Part shown: in pieces, positions 51,292 to 59,162 of the stretch
Layout of the letters: each line of letters opens with the position of its first letter
How positions within the stretch are numbered: position 1 is the first letter of the stretch
NCBI GenBank assembly: GCA_965206315.1
Contig: OZ242210.1
Coordinates: 2,046,001 to 2,110,000 of the forward strand
DNA from: Bin16 sp965206315
GTDB taxonomy: Bacteria > Chloroflexota > Dehalococcoidia > Lucifugimonadales > Australimonadaceae
Length of the DNA: 64,000 bases
Reading direction: 5' to 3'
The notes under the pieces: generated by a model
The model's input: only the letters and a program-made list of their open reading frames with translations
Databases searched by the model: none
Told to the model about the DNA's origin: nothing
Translations under genes and position numbers: made by a program

Positions 51292-52398
51292 CTACGCCTG
51301 CGTAAACGCGCTGTCTTCTCCCACCAGCCCCTGTTGCGGCAGCACGACCCGCCGCCTGCCCTCGCGCACCGTCCCGATGACCGACGCCTCGCCTCCGGCA
51401 GCGGCGATGGCCGCGAGCGCATCGTCCGCCGCCGAAGCGGGCACCACGGCGCAGAAGCCGATGCCCATGTTGTAGACGCGGTACATCTCCGCGAGCGCCA
51501 CGTTGCCCTCGCGCCGGATCACCTCGAATACGGGCTGCGGCGCGGGCAGGGCGTCGAGGTGGTACTCGACGTCCGCGTCGAGGCGGAGCAGGTTCAGCAG
51601 GCCGTCGCCGGATATATGGGCGAGGCCGTGCACGTCCACTCCGGCGCGGAGCATCGCCCTCACCTCCGGCACGTATACGTGCGTGCGACGGAGCAGCTCT
51701 TCGCCGACGGTGCGCCCGCACTCCGGCAGCGCGAGTCCGACGGTCTCGTGTGCGTCCCCGCCCAGCAGGACGCTCCGCGCGAGCGTCAGCCCGTTCGCGT
51801 GGATGCCGTTGCTCGTCATGCCGATGACCGCGTCGCCGGGGCGGATGGTGGCTCCGGTGATGGGCGCCGCTCCGTCCTCCAGCACGCCGACGCACGTTGC
51901 TGAGATGTCGAACGCGTACCCCTCGCGCGGGCCGGTGAGCGTGTCAGGGTGCTGCGAGAGCTCGCCGCCAACGATGGCGACGCGTGCTCGTTCGGCGGCG
52001 TCGCGCATCCCCTTGCCGAGCGCGGCCAGCATATCTCCGTGCGGGTGCTGGAGCACGATGTAGTCCAGGAGCGCGATGGGACGCGCGCCTGTGCAGACGA
52101 TGTCGTTCACGTTGACGGCGACGCAGTCCCAGCCGATCGACTCGAAGTCGCCGGTGAGCTGCGCGAGCACGCTCTTTGAGCCGACGCCGTCCGTCGAGAT
52201 GGCCAGCGAGAGGCGCTCGTCGAGTGGCAGGACGGCGGCGAAGAAGCCGCCGGGGACGGGTGATGCGCCGACCCCCTCGGCGAACGCAGAGGTCTGTGCG
52301 ACCCATCGAAGCAGGCCGGAGAGGCCCCTGGCGGCCTCGTCGGTGTCGACGCCGGATGACGCGTACGTCTGCTGCTCGGACCGCGCGTCGTCAGCCAT
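51292..52398 (-). CDS. purM: phosphoribosylformylglycinamidine cyclo-ligase (AIR synthase)
   Basis: A 368-residue purine-biosynthesis enzyme that closes the imidazole ring using ATP. Diagnostic blocks: STDGVGSKSVLAQLTG, AVNVNDIVCTGARPIALLDYI, GGELSQHPD and AHISGDGLLNLLRL. SelD is also a PurM-fold enzyme, but the N-terminal Sec/Cys glycine loop of SelD is absent, so this is PurM. The start overlaps the preceding gene's stop by 8 bp (ATGGCTGA). Confidence 0.93.
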   Translation of the reverse strand: MADDARSEQQTYASSGVDTDEAARGLSGLLRWVAQTSAFAEGVGASPVPGGFFAAVLPLDERLSLAISTDGVGSKSVLAQLTGDFESIGWDCVAVNVNDIVCTGARPIALLDYIVLQHPHGDMLAALGKGMRDAAERARVAIVGGELSQHPDTLTGPREGYAFDISATCVGVLEDGAAPITGATIRPGDAVIGMTSNGIHANGLTLARSVLLGGDAHETVGLALPECGRTVGEELLRRTHVYVPEVRAMLRAGVDVHGLAHISGDGLLNLLRLDADVEYHLDALPAPQPVFEVIRREGNVALAEMYRVYNMGIGFCAVVPASAADDALAAIAAAGGEASVIGTVREGRRRVVLPQQGLVGEDSAFTQA

Positions 52399-53488
52399 GG
52401 AGCGTCCGAGCGACCCGGGCTATCGTCTCGCCCGCGGCGCGCGTGCCCCCGACCGGCTGGCCGTACTCTCCTATGGCGAGGGCGCCGCTCTTCAGCGACT
52501 CCTCGACCGCCCGGCGGGTCAGCTCCGCTGCGGGGCCCTCGCCGAGGTAGTCGAGCATCATCGCGAGCGTGAGCACCTGCGAGACGGGGTTCGCTTTGTC
52601 CTGCCCCGCGATGTCGGGCGCGGAGCCGTGGATGGGCTCGAAATAGGCGTGCTCGTCGCCGATGTTGCCGGACGGGCAGAGGCCGATGCCGCCGACCGTT
52701 CCACCGCCGAGGTCGCTGAGGATGTCGCCGAGGAAGTTCTCCATCACCAGCACGTCGAAATGCTGCGGACGCACCACCAGCGCCTGCGCCGCGGCGTCGG
52801 CGTACAGATGCTCACCCTGCACGTCCGGGTACTCCCCGGCGACCTCGTCGAACACGCGGCGGAAGAACGCCATGGATGGCAGGACGTTCGCCTTGTCCAC
52901 GCACGTCACGCGGCGGACGCCGTCGGACGGCGCTCCGTTCCGTTGCCGCGCGATCTCGAACGCCCGTCGGACGACGCGCTCCGTTCCCTTCCGCGTGATC
53001 AGCAGCGTGTCTGCCGCTGCGTCGTTGGTCTGCACGCCCTTGCCGCGAGAGAGATACAGCCCCTCGGTGTTCTCCCGCACGATGACGTAGTCCACCTCGC
53101 CGGGCTCCGCCTTGATGGGCGCCTCCGCCCCCGGCAGCAGCCGGATGGGGCGCACGTTGGCGTAGACGTCGAGGCCGGTGCGGAGCACGCCGCCGAGCAC
53201 GCCGGCTTCCGTGCCGTCGGGCAGGCGTACCTCCGGCAGTCCCACCGGCCCCTTCATCGTGGCGTCCGCAGCACGAACGGCTGCGATCGACTCTGCCGAG
53301 AGGTTCGCGCCCGTCTCCTGGTAGAGCGCCGCGCCGCCGCGATGGACGTCCAGGTCCAGGTGGAAACCGCCGGACGCCTCCTCCACCGCCTCCAGGACGG
53401 CCAGCGCCGCGCCGGTGAGTTCTGGGCCGATGCCGTCGCCGGGGATGATGACGACGTTGTGCTCGCGCTTGCCGGTTGGGTCAGCCAT
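52391..53488 (-). CDS. isocitrate/isopropylmalate dehydrogenase family protein
   Basis: A 365-residue beta-decarboxylating dehydrogenase. The N-terminus VVIIPGDGIGPELTGAAL, the substrate-arginine loop and RENTEGLYLSRGKGVQ are visible. The metal-binding aspartates are in NFLGDILSDLGGGTVGGIGL and the cofactor loop is PIHGSAPDIAGQDKANP. It could be 3-isopropylmalate, homoisocitrate, tartrate or NAD-isocitrate dehydrogenase; no leuCD partner is nearby, so leuB is not certain. I chose the ATG at 53488; TATACT lies 8 nt upstream. It is coupled to purM by overlap. Confidence 0.9.
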   Translation of the reverse strand: MADPTGKREHNVVIIPGDGIGPELTGAALAVLEAVEEASGGFHLDLDVHRGGAALYQETGANLSAESIAAVRAADATMKGPVGLPEVRLPDGTEAGVLGGVLRTGLDVYANVRPIRLLPGAEAPIKAEPGEVDYVIVRENTEGLYLSRGKGVQTNDAAADTLLITRKGTERVVRRAFEIARQRNGAPSDGVRRVTCVDKANVLPSMAFFRRVFDEVAGEYPDVQGEHLYADAAAQALVVRPQHFDVLVMENFLGDILSDLGGGTVGGIGLCPSGNIGDEHAYFEPIHGSAPDIAGQDKANPVSQVLTLAMMLDYLGEGPAAELTRRAVEESLKSGALAIGEYGQPVGGTRAAGETIARVARTLHG

Positions 53489-53530
53489 GCCGCCCGAGTA
53501 TATCAACGCACCGCGCGGGCAGGGCGCGTG

Positions 53531-53536
53531 TACAAT
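53531..53536 (+). promoter_or_regulatory. -10 box TACAAT 6 nt before GTG (leaderless)
   Basis: TACAAT-GACTGC-GTG: the start codon would be the first transcribed codon. It diverges from the leuB-like gene, whose TATACT box is close by on the other strand. Confidence 0.5.
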
Positions 53537-53542
53537 GACTGC

Positions 53543-54496
53543 GTGCTCGACGACGCTCAACTCACCGAGTTAGAACAGCAGGCGTCCGACCTCGTTCGGG
53601 AGGCGGGCGCCATCCTCCTCCGGTACTTCGACCAGCCCCTGAGCATCGACTACAAGTCCGCGAACAACCGCAACCCCGTCACCGACGCCGACCACGCCGC
53701 GGACGAATATCTCCGCGGGGAGCTGTCGCGGCGCTTCCCGGAGCACGCCATCGTCACGGAGGAGACGGAGTCCGAGAGCGACGACCCGAAGGAGATCACC
53801 TGGGTGGTCGACCCGCTCGACGGAACGACGAACTTCCTGCACGGCCTGCCGATGTTCGCCTGCATGGTGTGCGCGCTGGAGCGCGGCGCCCCGGCTGCCG
53901 GGGCTATCTACATCCCGCACATCGGCAGCATGGACGGACGCGTGGTCCATTCGAGACGCGGGGGCGGAGCGTTCCAGGACGACGTGCCGCTGAGCATCGA
54001 GACGTCCGACCCGCCCCGGCGGATGGCCTCGGTCCCCGGCTACTTCCTGCGGATGTTCACGCCCCGCCGGAACATGCGTCGACGCCTGGGCGACCTGCGG
54101 AACACGGGGAGCGCCGGCTACGAGATGGCGATGACGGCGCGCGGCGTGTTCGATTACACCGTCTTCAACGGCCCGTGGGTCTGGGACCTCGCGACAGGCA
54201 TCCTCGCGGTGCAGGAGGCCGGGGGCGCGGCGATGCTCCGCAACCCCCGCACGAAGGAGTGGGCGCAGTTCGAGACGTTCGCCACCTCCCCGGGCGTCGA
54301 CCCGCGTCCGAGCGAACTGCGCCGCTGGCGCGGCTCGCTGGTGCTGGGGAGGCGCGAGACGGTGGAGATCATCACGTCGGGCGTTTCGCTGAAGACGTAC
54401 CCCATCCGCCAGTTGCGTGCGCGCGTTGCCAAGGCGTTCGGCAAGGGCCCGCCGTCCGAAGCCGCGCCGGCGGCTCCGTCCAGGCAGGCGCAATAG
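53543..54496 (+). CDS. inositol monophosphatase family protein
   Basis: A 317-residue Mg-dependent sugar or inositol phosphatase. Metal motifs: TEETESE, WVVDPLDGTTNFLHGLP (D-P-L-D-G-T) and GPWVWDLATGILAVQEAGG. I chose the GTG at 53543; the very long open frame upstream is only the shadow of the leuB-like and purM genes. The C-terminus has a family-atypical basic, Ala/Pro-rich tail of about 55 residues. Substrates may include inositol-1-phosphate, fructose bisphosphate or histidinol phosphate. Confidence 0.9.
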   Translation: MLDDAQLTELEQQASDLVREAGAILLRYFDQPLSIDYKSANNRNPVTDADHAADEYLRGELSRRFPEHAIVTEETESESDDPKEITWVVDPLDGTTNFLHGLPMFACMVCALERGAPAAGAIYIPHIGSMDGRVVHSRRGGGAFQDDVPLSIETSDPPRRMASVPGYFLRMFTPRRNMRRRLGDLRNTGSAGYEMAMTARGVFDYTVFNGPWVWDLATGILAVQEAGGAAMLRNPRTKEWAQFETFATSPGVDPRPSELRRWRGSLVLGRRETVEIITSGVSLKTYPIRQLRARVAKAFGKGPPSEAAPAAPSRQAQ

Positions 54497-54526
54497 TCCT
54501 TTCCTCGGACAGCGGGATAGCGTCCT

Positions 54527-55300
54527 CTACAGCCACGGCCACGGCAGGTCGCGGCGAGTGCGGGGCGACGGCATGACCGGCTCCGCCAGCACGCGCCGCA
54601 TCCGCTCCCGGAGCGCTTGGACCTCCGCGCCGCCCAGCAGGGCGGCGAGCGACTGAGCGCACGCGCCGCCCGAATCGAGGTCGTCCGCGACGCGTTCGAT
54701 GTCGGTGAGCAGGGCGGAGGGAATGGGGTCGCCGGAGTAGTCCCATATCACCGTGCGCAGCTTGTGGTCCTCGTGGAACGTCAGCCCGTTGTCCACGGCC
54801 CACAGGCACCCGTCCGGTCCCAGGAAGCAGTGCCCGCCCTTGCGGTCCGCGTTGTTCGCCAACAGGTCGAAGACGGCGAGGCGCAGCGTCTCATCCGGGT
54901 GCTCGTCCCGTAGCGTGAAGAAGTTCGAGTCGGGGTCGTGCGGCACGAACAGTTGGAGCGAGCCCTCGCCCGCCTCGCCTTCGCGCAGGACCGTGGGGGG
55001 TATCGACCCCCAGCCGAGCGCCTTTGCGAACTCGTACGTCGCACACTCACGATGGCCCAGCGTGCCGGTGGGGAAGTCCCACAAGGGCCGTTCGCCTGCC
55101 TGCGGTTTGTAGACGCCGTAGCCTTGCTGGTTGCCGCACGAGAGCCGCACGACGAACGTGTAGTTGGATGCGTAGGGGTGGAGCCAGCCGTCGCCGACCT
55201 CCGCCTCGCAGACGAAGCGCTCGGCGTCGGGCGATGACGGCGGCACGTCGTGCCGTCCCGCTGCTATCTCAGCGTGGGGGTAGTCGGCGTAGAGGGGCAT
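54527..55300 (-). CDS. SCO1664-family protein (PI3/PI4-kinase-like fold)
   Basis: A 257-residue protein of the family TIGR03843 (SCO1664), known from actinobacteria and related lineages and of unproven function. Kinase-like residues can be seen: GYGVYKPQAGERPLWDF (glycine-rich strand and Lys), then VFDLLANNADRKGGHCFL (D-x-x-x-N-N-x-D-R catalytic loop) and LWAVDNGLTFH (metal Asp). The gene lies directly downstream of a DUF3090 gene (3-bp gap), the usual partner, and of prs. Confidence 0.82.
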   Translation of the reverse strand: MPLYADYPHAEIAAGRHDVPPSSPDAERFVCEAEVGDGWLHPYASNYTFVVRLSCGNQQGYGVYKPQAGERPLWDFPTGTLGHRECATYEFAKALGWGSIPPTVLREGEAGEGSLQLFVPHDPDSNFFTLRDEHPDETLRLAVFDLLANNADRKGGHCFLGPDGCLWAVDNGLTFHEDHKLRTVIWDYSGDPIPSALLTDIERVADDLDSGGACAQSLAALLGGAEVQALRERMRRVLAEPVMPSPRTRRDLPWPWL

Positions 55301-55303
55301 GGG

Positions 55304-55792
55304 TCAGTTCGCGCGCGGGCAGGCGTGGGTCTCGTCAGCCGGAGCCGCCGCTCCGCAGAGCGCGCACCGCGGGCGTCCGGCATCGCACACCTCGAATGCG
55401 CGGTCGGCGAGCCAGTCGAGCGTGTCGTGCTCGATCCACAGGGCGATGGCGTCGTCCTCCTCGTCGGAGCACTGCGCCAGCAGCATGTAGCGTCCGGTCG
55501 AGCGGTCGTGTCCGAGTGAGAGGGCGAAGACCTTGTGGTCGTGGTCGGCGCGGGTGTCGGCACTCGCTGCCGCAACAGGCTCGCCGGTGACGCGGACGGC
55601 GGTACGGAGGAGACGTTTGATGGTGGTGGCGAGCTCGTGCAGCTCCTCTTTCTCCAGCCAGAGGAGCGCGGAGCCGTGCTCGCCGGAAGCGCGCAGGCGG
55701 AAGAAGCGGCGGCCCGGCTGGCCGACCGACTCCGGCTCGACGAAGGCGCAGACGCCCAGGTCGTACCGCGCGTATGCACGGTCGTCAGGCAT
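55304..55792 (-). CDS. DUF3090 family protein
   Basis: A 162-residue protein of family TIGR03847/DUF3090, which co-occurs with SCO1664-type proteins. A beta-rich N-terminal domain (FFRLRASGEHGSALLWLEKEEL) leads to a C-terminal Cys cluster (CDAGRPRCALCG...HACPR) resembling a small zinc ribbon. Function is unknown in the family; in actinobacteria the pair often sits with a histidine phosphatase. It overlaps prs by 8 bp (ATGCCTGA), so it is translationally coupled. Confidence 0.85.
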   Translation of the reverse strand: MPDDRAYARYDLGVCAFVEPESVGQPGRRFFRLRASGEHGSALLWLEKEELHELATTIKRLLRTAVRVTGEPVAAASADTRADHDHKVFALSLGHDRSTGRYMLLAQCSDEEDDAIALWIEHDTLDWLADRAFEVCDAGRPRCALCGAAAPADETHACPRAN

Positions 55793-56747
55793 GGGCCCGC
55801 TTCTGGAACATCGCGCCGACAGACGTTCCGGTGTGGATGCGGTGGATCGCCTCGCCCAGCAGCGGGGCGACGGAGACGATCTTGAAGCGGTCGGTCATCT
55901 TCTCGGGGGGTATCGGGATGGTGTTCGTGCAGACGTACTCCTGTATCGGACTGCCCTTCAGCCGTCCCGGCGCGCCGCCGGAGAGCAATGCGTGCGTGGA
56001 GGAAGCGTAGACCGCCTTCACGCCGGCGTTCTCCAGCGCAACCGCTGCGTTCACCATCGTGCCGGCCGTGTCTACCTCGTCGTCCATGAGGATGGCGGTC
56101 TTGCCTTCCACCTCGCCGATGATATTGAGCAGTTCGCTCTTGTCGTTGTTCCCCGTGCGGCGCTTCTCGATGATGGCGAGCGGCGCGCCCAGCTCCTCGG
56201 CCATGTCGCGCGCTCGCTTCGATCCGCCGATGTCCACGGCGACGGCGACGGGGTTCTCGATCCCCATCGCGGTGAAGTGGTCAACGATGATGGGCAGCGC
56301 GGTCAACTCGTCCACGGGGATGTTGAAGAAACCCTGTATCTGCCCGGCGTGCAGGTCCATCGTGAGCACGCGATCTGCTCCCGCCGTGGTGAGCAGGTCG
56401 GCGATGAGCCGTGCGGTGATGGGCACGCGGGGCTGGTCCTTCTTGTCCGTGCGCCCGTAGCCGTAGTAGGGGATGACCGCCGTGATGCGCCCCGCAGACG
56501 CCCGCTTGGCGGCGTCGATCATGATGAGCATCTCCATCACGTTGTCGTTCACGGGGACGCAGAACGACTGCACGAGGAAGACGTCGCGCTGGCGCACGTT
56601 CTCATTGATGCGGACGAAGGTGTTGTCGTTGCTGAACTTGAACGCCTCCAACTCGCTGAGCGGCAGCCCAAGGTAACCGGCGATCTCGGCGGCTAGCGCG
56701 GGGTTGGAGTTGCCGGAGAATACCTTCAACTCTTCGTACAGGGGCAT
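55785..56747 (-). CDS. prs: ribose-phosphate pyrophosphokinase
   Basis: A 320-residue PRPP synthase, supplier of PRPP for purines, pyrimidines, histidine and NAD. N-terminal KVFSGNSNPALAAEIAGYLG, the ATP-binding flag region, the pyrophosphate loop PYYGYGRTDKKD and the ribose-phosphate loop MDDEVDTAGTMVNAAV are complete. purA, purM, hisA and hisH in the window use this product directly or indirectly. It is the first gene of a three-gene minus-strand operon. Confidence 0.95.
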   Translation of the reverse strand: MPLYEELKVFSGNSNPALAAEIAGYLGLPLSELEAFKFSNDNTFVRINENVRQRDVFLVQSFCVPVNDNVMEMLIMIDAAKRASAGRITAVIPYYGYGRTDKKDQPRVPITARLIADLLTTAGADRVLTMDLHAGQIQGFFNIPVDELTALPIIVDHFTAMGIENPVAVAVDIGGSKRARDMAEELGAPLAIIEKRRTGNNDKSELLNIIGEVEGKTAILMDDEVDTAGTMVNAAVALENAGVKAVYASSTHALLSGGAPGRLKGSPIQEYVCTNTIPIPPEKMTDRFKIVSVAPLLGEAIHRIHTGTSVGAMFQKRAHA

Positions 56748-56887
56748 CTCGTCGCTCCGGGTGTACCAGGGTTCTTCAAGGCGTTGGTCTGATGGGATGC
56801 AGGCCGTGCGGGGCGCCTGCTGATTCTACACAACGCAAACCATGTGGCGCATCGGATAGTGCGGCGGCGGTTCCGGCGAGCGACCCG

Positions 56888-56893
56888 TATAAT
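56888..56893 (+). promoter_or_regulatory. -10 box TATAAT of nadK
   Basis: A consensus TATAAT lies 17 nt before the GTG at 56911, with GAGG between, so the leader is only about 10 nt. It is divergent from prs. Confidence 0.5.
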
Positions 56894-56910
56894 GACCAAC
56901 GAGGTGCGCC

Positions 56911-57798
56911 GTGAAGATAGACCCGACACAGGCAGCCATCCTCTATAACACCGTCTCTGATCGTGCTCAGCCGCTCGCCGAGGAGTTGGCGGACGCGCTC
57001 GGCACGAGCCACCCGCTGTTGTCGACCTCTACCGGCGAGGGAGTGCTTGCGGAACTCGCTCCTGCCGCGCTCATCACGGTCGGCGGCGACGGCACCCTCC
57101 TCCGGGCGGCGCGCATGGCCGCAGAGGCCGACGTCCCGCTCCTCGGCGTGAACCTCGGACGTCTCGGCTTCCTCACCGAGATCGAGGCTGCGGACGCGCT
57201 GGAACTCGTACCTCAGTACCTCGAGGGCGGGTTCACGTGGATAGACGAGCGCCGCATGGTGCAGGCGTTCAAGGGCTCAGCGGGTAAGAGCAGCGGCTCC
57301 GCCGCCGTTCTGAACGACGTCGTCGTGGGCAGGGGGCGCATCGCCCATCTCACACGCGTCGGCGTCGCCGTCAACGGCGTCGAACTCACCACGTACCAGG
57401 CTGATGCCGTCATCGTTTCCACGGCGACCGGCAGCACGGCATACGCGCTCGCGGCGGGTGGCCCGATACTGTACCCCGCGTCCGGCGACATGGTGATCGT
57501 GCCCGTCGCGACCCACGGCGACCTCGACGCGCCGGTCGTCGTGCCGGAGGACTGCGCCGTCGAACTGACCATCAAGAGCGACCACGACGCCATCATGACG
57601 GCGGACGGGTTCGTCGACGTGCCGATGGGGAAGGGCGACACGGTCACAGTGTCGCGCAGCCCCTACCGCGCCCGCTTCCTGCGGGCGGGTTCGCCGGACC
57701 AGTTCTACGAGACGCTCGTGTACCGGCTGCGGCGCGGAGCCGAGCAGTCCGTGCATATCGCGCGGCGGCTCGCCGCGGACGAGGCCCGTCTTGGCTGA
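56911..57798 (+). CDS. nadK: NAD kinase
   Basis: A 295-residue ATP-NAD kinase that makes NADP. The catalytic GGDGT is at residues 58-62, with GVNLGRLGFLTEI and the second nucleotide motif TATGSTAYALAAGGPILYP. The N-terminal IDPTQAAILYN replaces the common strand start but fits. The start is GTG with GAGG upstream. It overlaps the nudix gene by 8 bp. Confidence 0.95.
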   Translation: MKIDPTQAAILYNTVSDRAQPLAEELADALGTSHPLLSTSTGEGVLAELAPAALITVGGDGTLLRAARMAAEADVPLLGVNLGRLGFLTEIEAADALELVPQYLEGGFTWIDERRMVQAFKGSAGKSSGSAAVLNDVVVGRGRIAHLTRVGVAVNGVELTTYQADAVIVSTATGSTAYALAAGGPILYPASGDMVIVPVATHGDLDAPVVVPEDCAVELTIKSDHDAIMTADGFVDVPMGKGDTVTVSRSPYRARFLRAGSPDQFYETLVYRLRRGAEQSVHIARRLAADEARLG

Positions 57799-58330
57799 CG
57801 AGCCCGAGCGCACTATCGCCATAGAGAGCGAACTGGTCGGGCGGCGCGTCACGCTGCGCGTTGAACGCGTCGTTCTGGAGGACGGCAAGGAGACGCTGCG
57901 CGATATCGTGCAGCACCCGAGCTCCGTCGTCATCGTTCCGTTGGAGGACGACGGCAACGTCGTGATGGTGCGCCAGTACCGGAAGGCCGCCGGCCGCGAA
58001 CTGCTGGAGTTCCCCGCGGGCGTCATGGAAGAAGACGCTTCCCCGCTCGACGCCGCGCGGCGCGAGTTGCGCGAGGAGACAGGGTTGGACGCCGCGGAGC
58101 TGATCGAGCTCGGCAACTTCTTCGCCGCGCCGGGCTCAATGACGGAGCGGCTGCACTCGTTCCTGGCGAAGGGCCTGTTCGCCAATCCCCTCGCGCCGGA
58201 CGACGACGAGCGCATCACGCTGGAGCGCATGCCGTTCGCCGAGGCGGTGCGCATGGCGCGGTCAGGCGAACTGAACGACGCGAAGACGCTCGCCTCGCTC
58301 CTGCTCGCCGCCCCGCACGTCACGGGCTAA
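57791..58330 (+). CDS. NUDIX hydrolase (ADP-ribose pyrophosphatase-like)
   Basis: A 179-residue NUDIX hydrolase. The complete Nudix box G-x5-E-x7-R-E-x2-E-E-x-G-L runs through GVMEEDASPLDAARRELREE and TGL (about residues 77-99). Preceding VRQYRKAAGRELLEFPAG is typical of ADP-ribose diphosphatases (NudF-like). It starts with TTG inside the nadK end, so NAD phosphorylation and ADP-ribose clearance would be co-expressed. Substrate specificity is inferred from the family. Confidence 0.9.
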   Translation: MADEPERTIAIESELVGRRVTLRVERVVLEDGKETLRDIVQHPSSVVIVPLEDDGNVVMVRQYRKAAGRELLEFPAGVMEEDASPLDAARRELREETGLDAAELIELGNFFAAPGSMTERLHSFLAKGLFANPLAPDDDERITLERMPFAEAVRMARSGELNDAKTLASLLLAAPHVTG

Positions 58331-58363
58331 CCGGGGAGGGGCGCGGTTATGGACCTCCCACCC

Positions 58364-58507
58364 TTGTCATGTTGAGCGCAGCCGGAGGCGAAGCCGAGGC
58401 GCAGTCGAAACATCTCTCGGGAGAACGTCTGCGGAGAGCGAGATGTCACCCGAGAGATTCCTCGGCTACGCCATCGACTGCGTCGACAAGCTCCGCTCGG
58501 AATGACA
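58364..58507. repeat. two inverted copies of the GAGAGAT...AATGACA dispersed repeat
   Basis: A CTTGTCATGTTGAGCGCAGC...CGAAACATCTCTCGGG copy faces an opposite-oriented copy, ACCCGAGAGATTCC...GCTCGGAATGACAAG, so the region as a whole can fold on itself. Relatives are at 25.45 and 31.52 kb. I see no gene in this 280-bp gap. Confidence 0.7.
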
Positions 58508-58526
58508 AGTGAGGGTTGTCATGCAG

Positions 58527-58556
58527 GGAACCTTTCCGGTCGGGCGCGCATAGTAT
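58527..58556 (+). promoter_or_regulatory. candidate ECF-type promoter of the sigma-factor gene
   Basis: GGAACC (58527-58532), a classic ECF -35 core, is followed 17 nt later by ATAGTATC. The gene it would drive is an ECF sigma factor, so autoregulation is plausible. The leader is about 50 nt, with CTGGAG (58598-58603) as ribosome site. Confidence 0.45.
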
Positions 58557-58610
58557 CCAGTAGAGCGTGCTCGCATCACCGAATCCAGGAGCCGCATCTC
58601 TGGAGCAGGC

Positions 58611-59162
58611 ATGACCGAGAACGAGGCCGTTCAGCGTTGCCAGCGCGGCGACCGCGACGCATTCCGCTACCTCGTGGAGCGGTACCAGGGCGTGGTCTTC
58701 GGGACGGCATACAACATGACCGGCAACCGCGCCATCGCTGAGGAGTTGGCGCAGGAGGCGTTCCTCTCCGCGTGGAAGGGGATACGCACCTTCCGGCGGG
58801 GCCGTCCATTCAAACCGTGGCTCATGCGCATCCTCGTGAACGAGGTGATGAACCAGCGGCGCAGGCGCTACGTCGTCACGACGCCCATCGAGGGCGGCGA
58901 CTGGCCCGGCGACGCCGAGGACCCCGCGGCGTCGCTGGAGTCCCGGCTGGAGCGGCAGACGCTGCAGCAGGCGATAGCGGGGCTGAGCCCGGAGCACCGG
59001 CAGGTGGTGACGCTGCGGTACTTCGCGGAGATGTCGGTGCAGGAGGTGGCGCGGGCGGCAGGACTGAACGAAGGCACCGTGAAGTCGCGTCTGTTCCGAG
59101 CGCACCAGGCGTTGCGACAGCGGTTGAGCGATGAGCAGGGAATTGCAGGTGAGCAGCGATGA
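58611..59162 (+). CDS. ECF-subfamily RNA polymerase sigma factor
   Basis: A 183-residue extracytoplasmic-function sigma factor. Region 2 (about residues 22-90) has DAFRYLVERYQGVVFGTAY and the -10 recognition helix NRAIAEELAQEAFLSAWKG. Region 4 (about 125-175) has LSPEHRQVVTLRYFAEMSVQ then EVARAAGLNEGTVKSRLFRA. There is no long C-terminal extension. Its stop overlaps the next gene by 4 bp (ATGA), the usual arrangement for a sigma factor and its anti-sigma factor. Confidence 0.93.
   Translation: MTENEAVQRCQRGDRDAFRYLVERYQGVVFGTAYNMTGNRAIAEELAQEAFLSAWKGIRTFRRGRPFKPWLMRILVNEVMNQRRRRYVVTTPIEGGDWPGDAEDPAASLESRLERQTLQQAIAGLSPEHRQVVTLRYFAEMSVQEVARAAGLNEGTVKSRLFRAHQALRQRLSDEQGIAGEQR

Noticed and set aside
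51292..52398. Selenophosphate synthetase (SelD), which would pair with SelB
   Set aside because: The motifs and length fit PurM (AVNVNDIVCTGARP, AHISGDG), and the SelD N-terminal Cys/Sec loop is missing.
52076..53542. Long in-frame extension upstream of the inositol-monophosphatase gene (806 residues in total)
   Set aside because: The extension is antisense to purM and the leuB-like gene, with low-complexity Arg/Val/His content; family homology starts only at the GTG at 53543.
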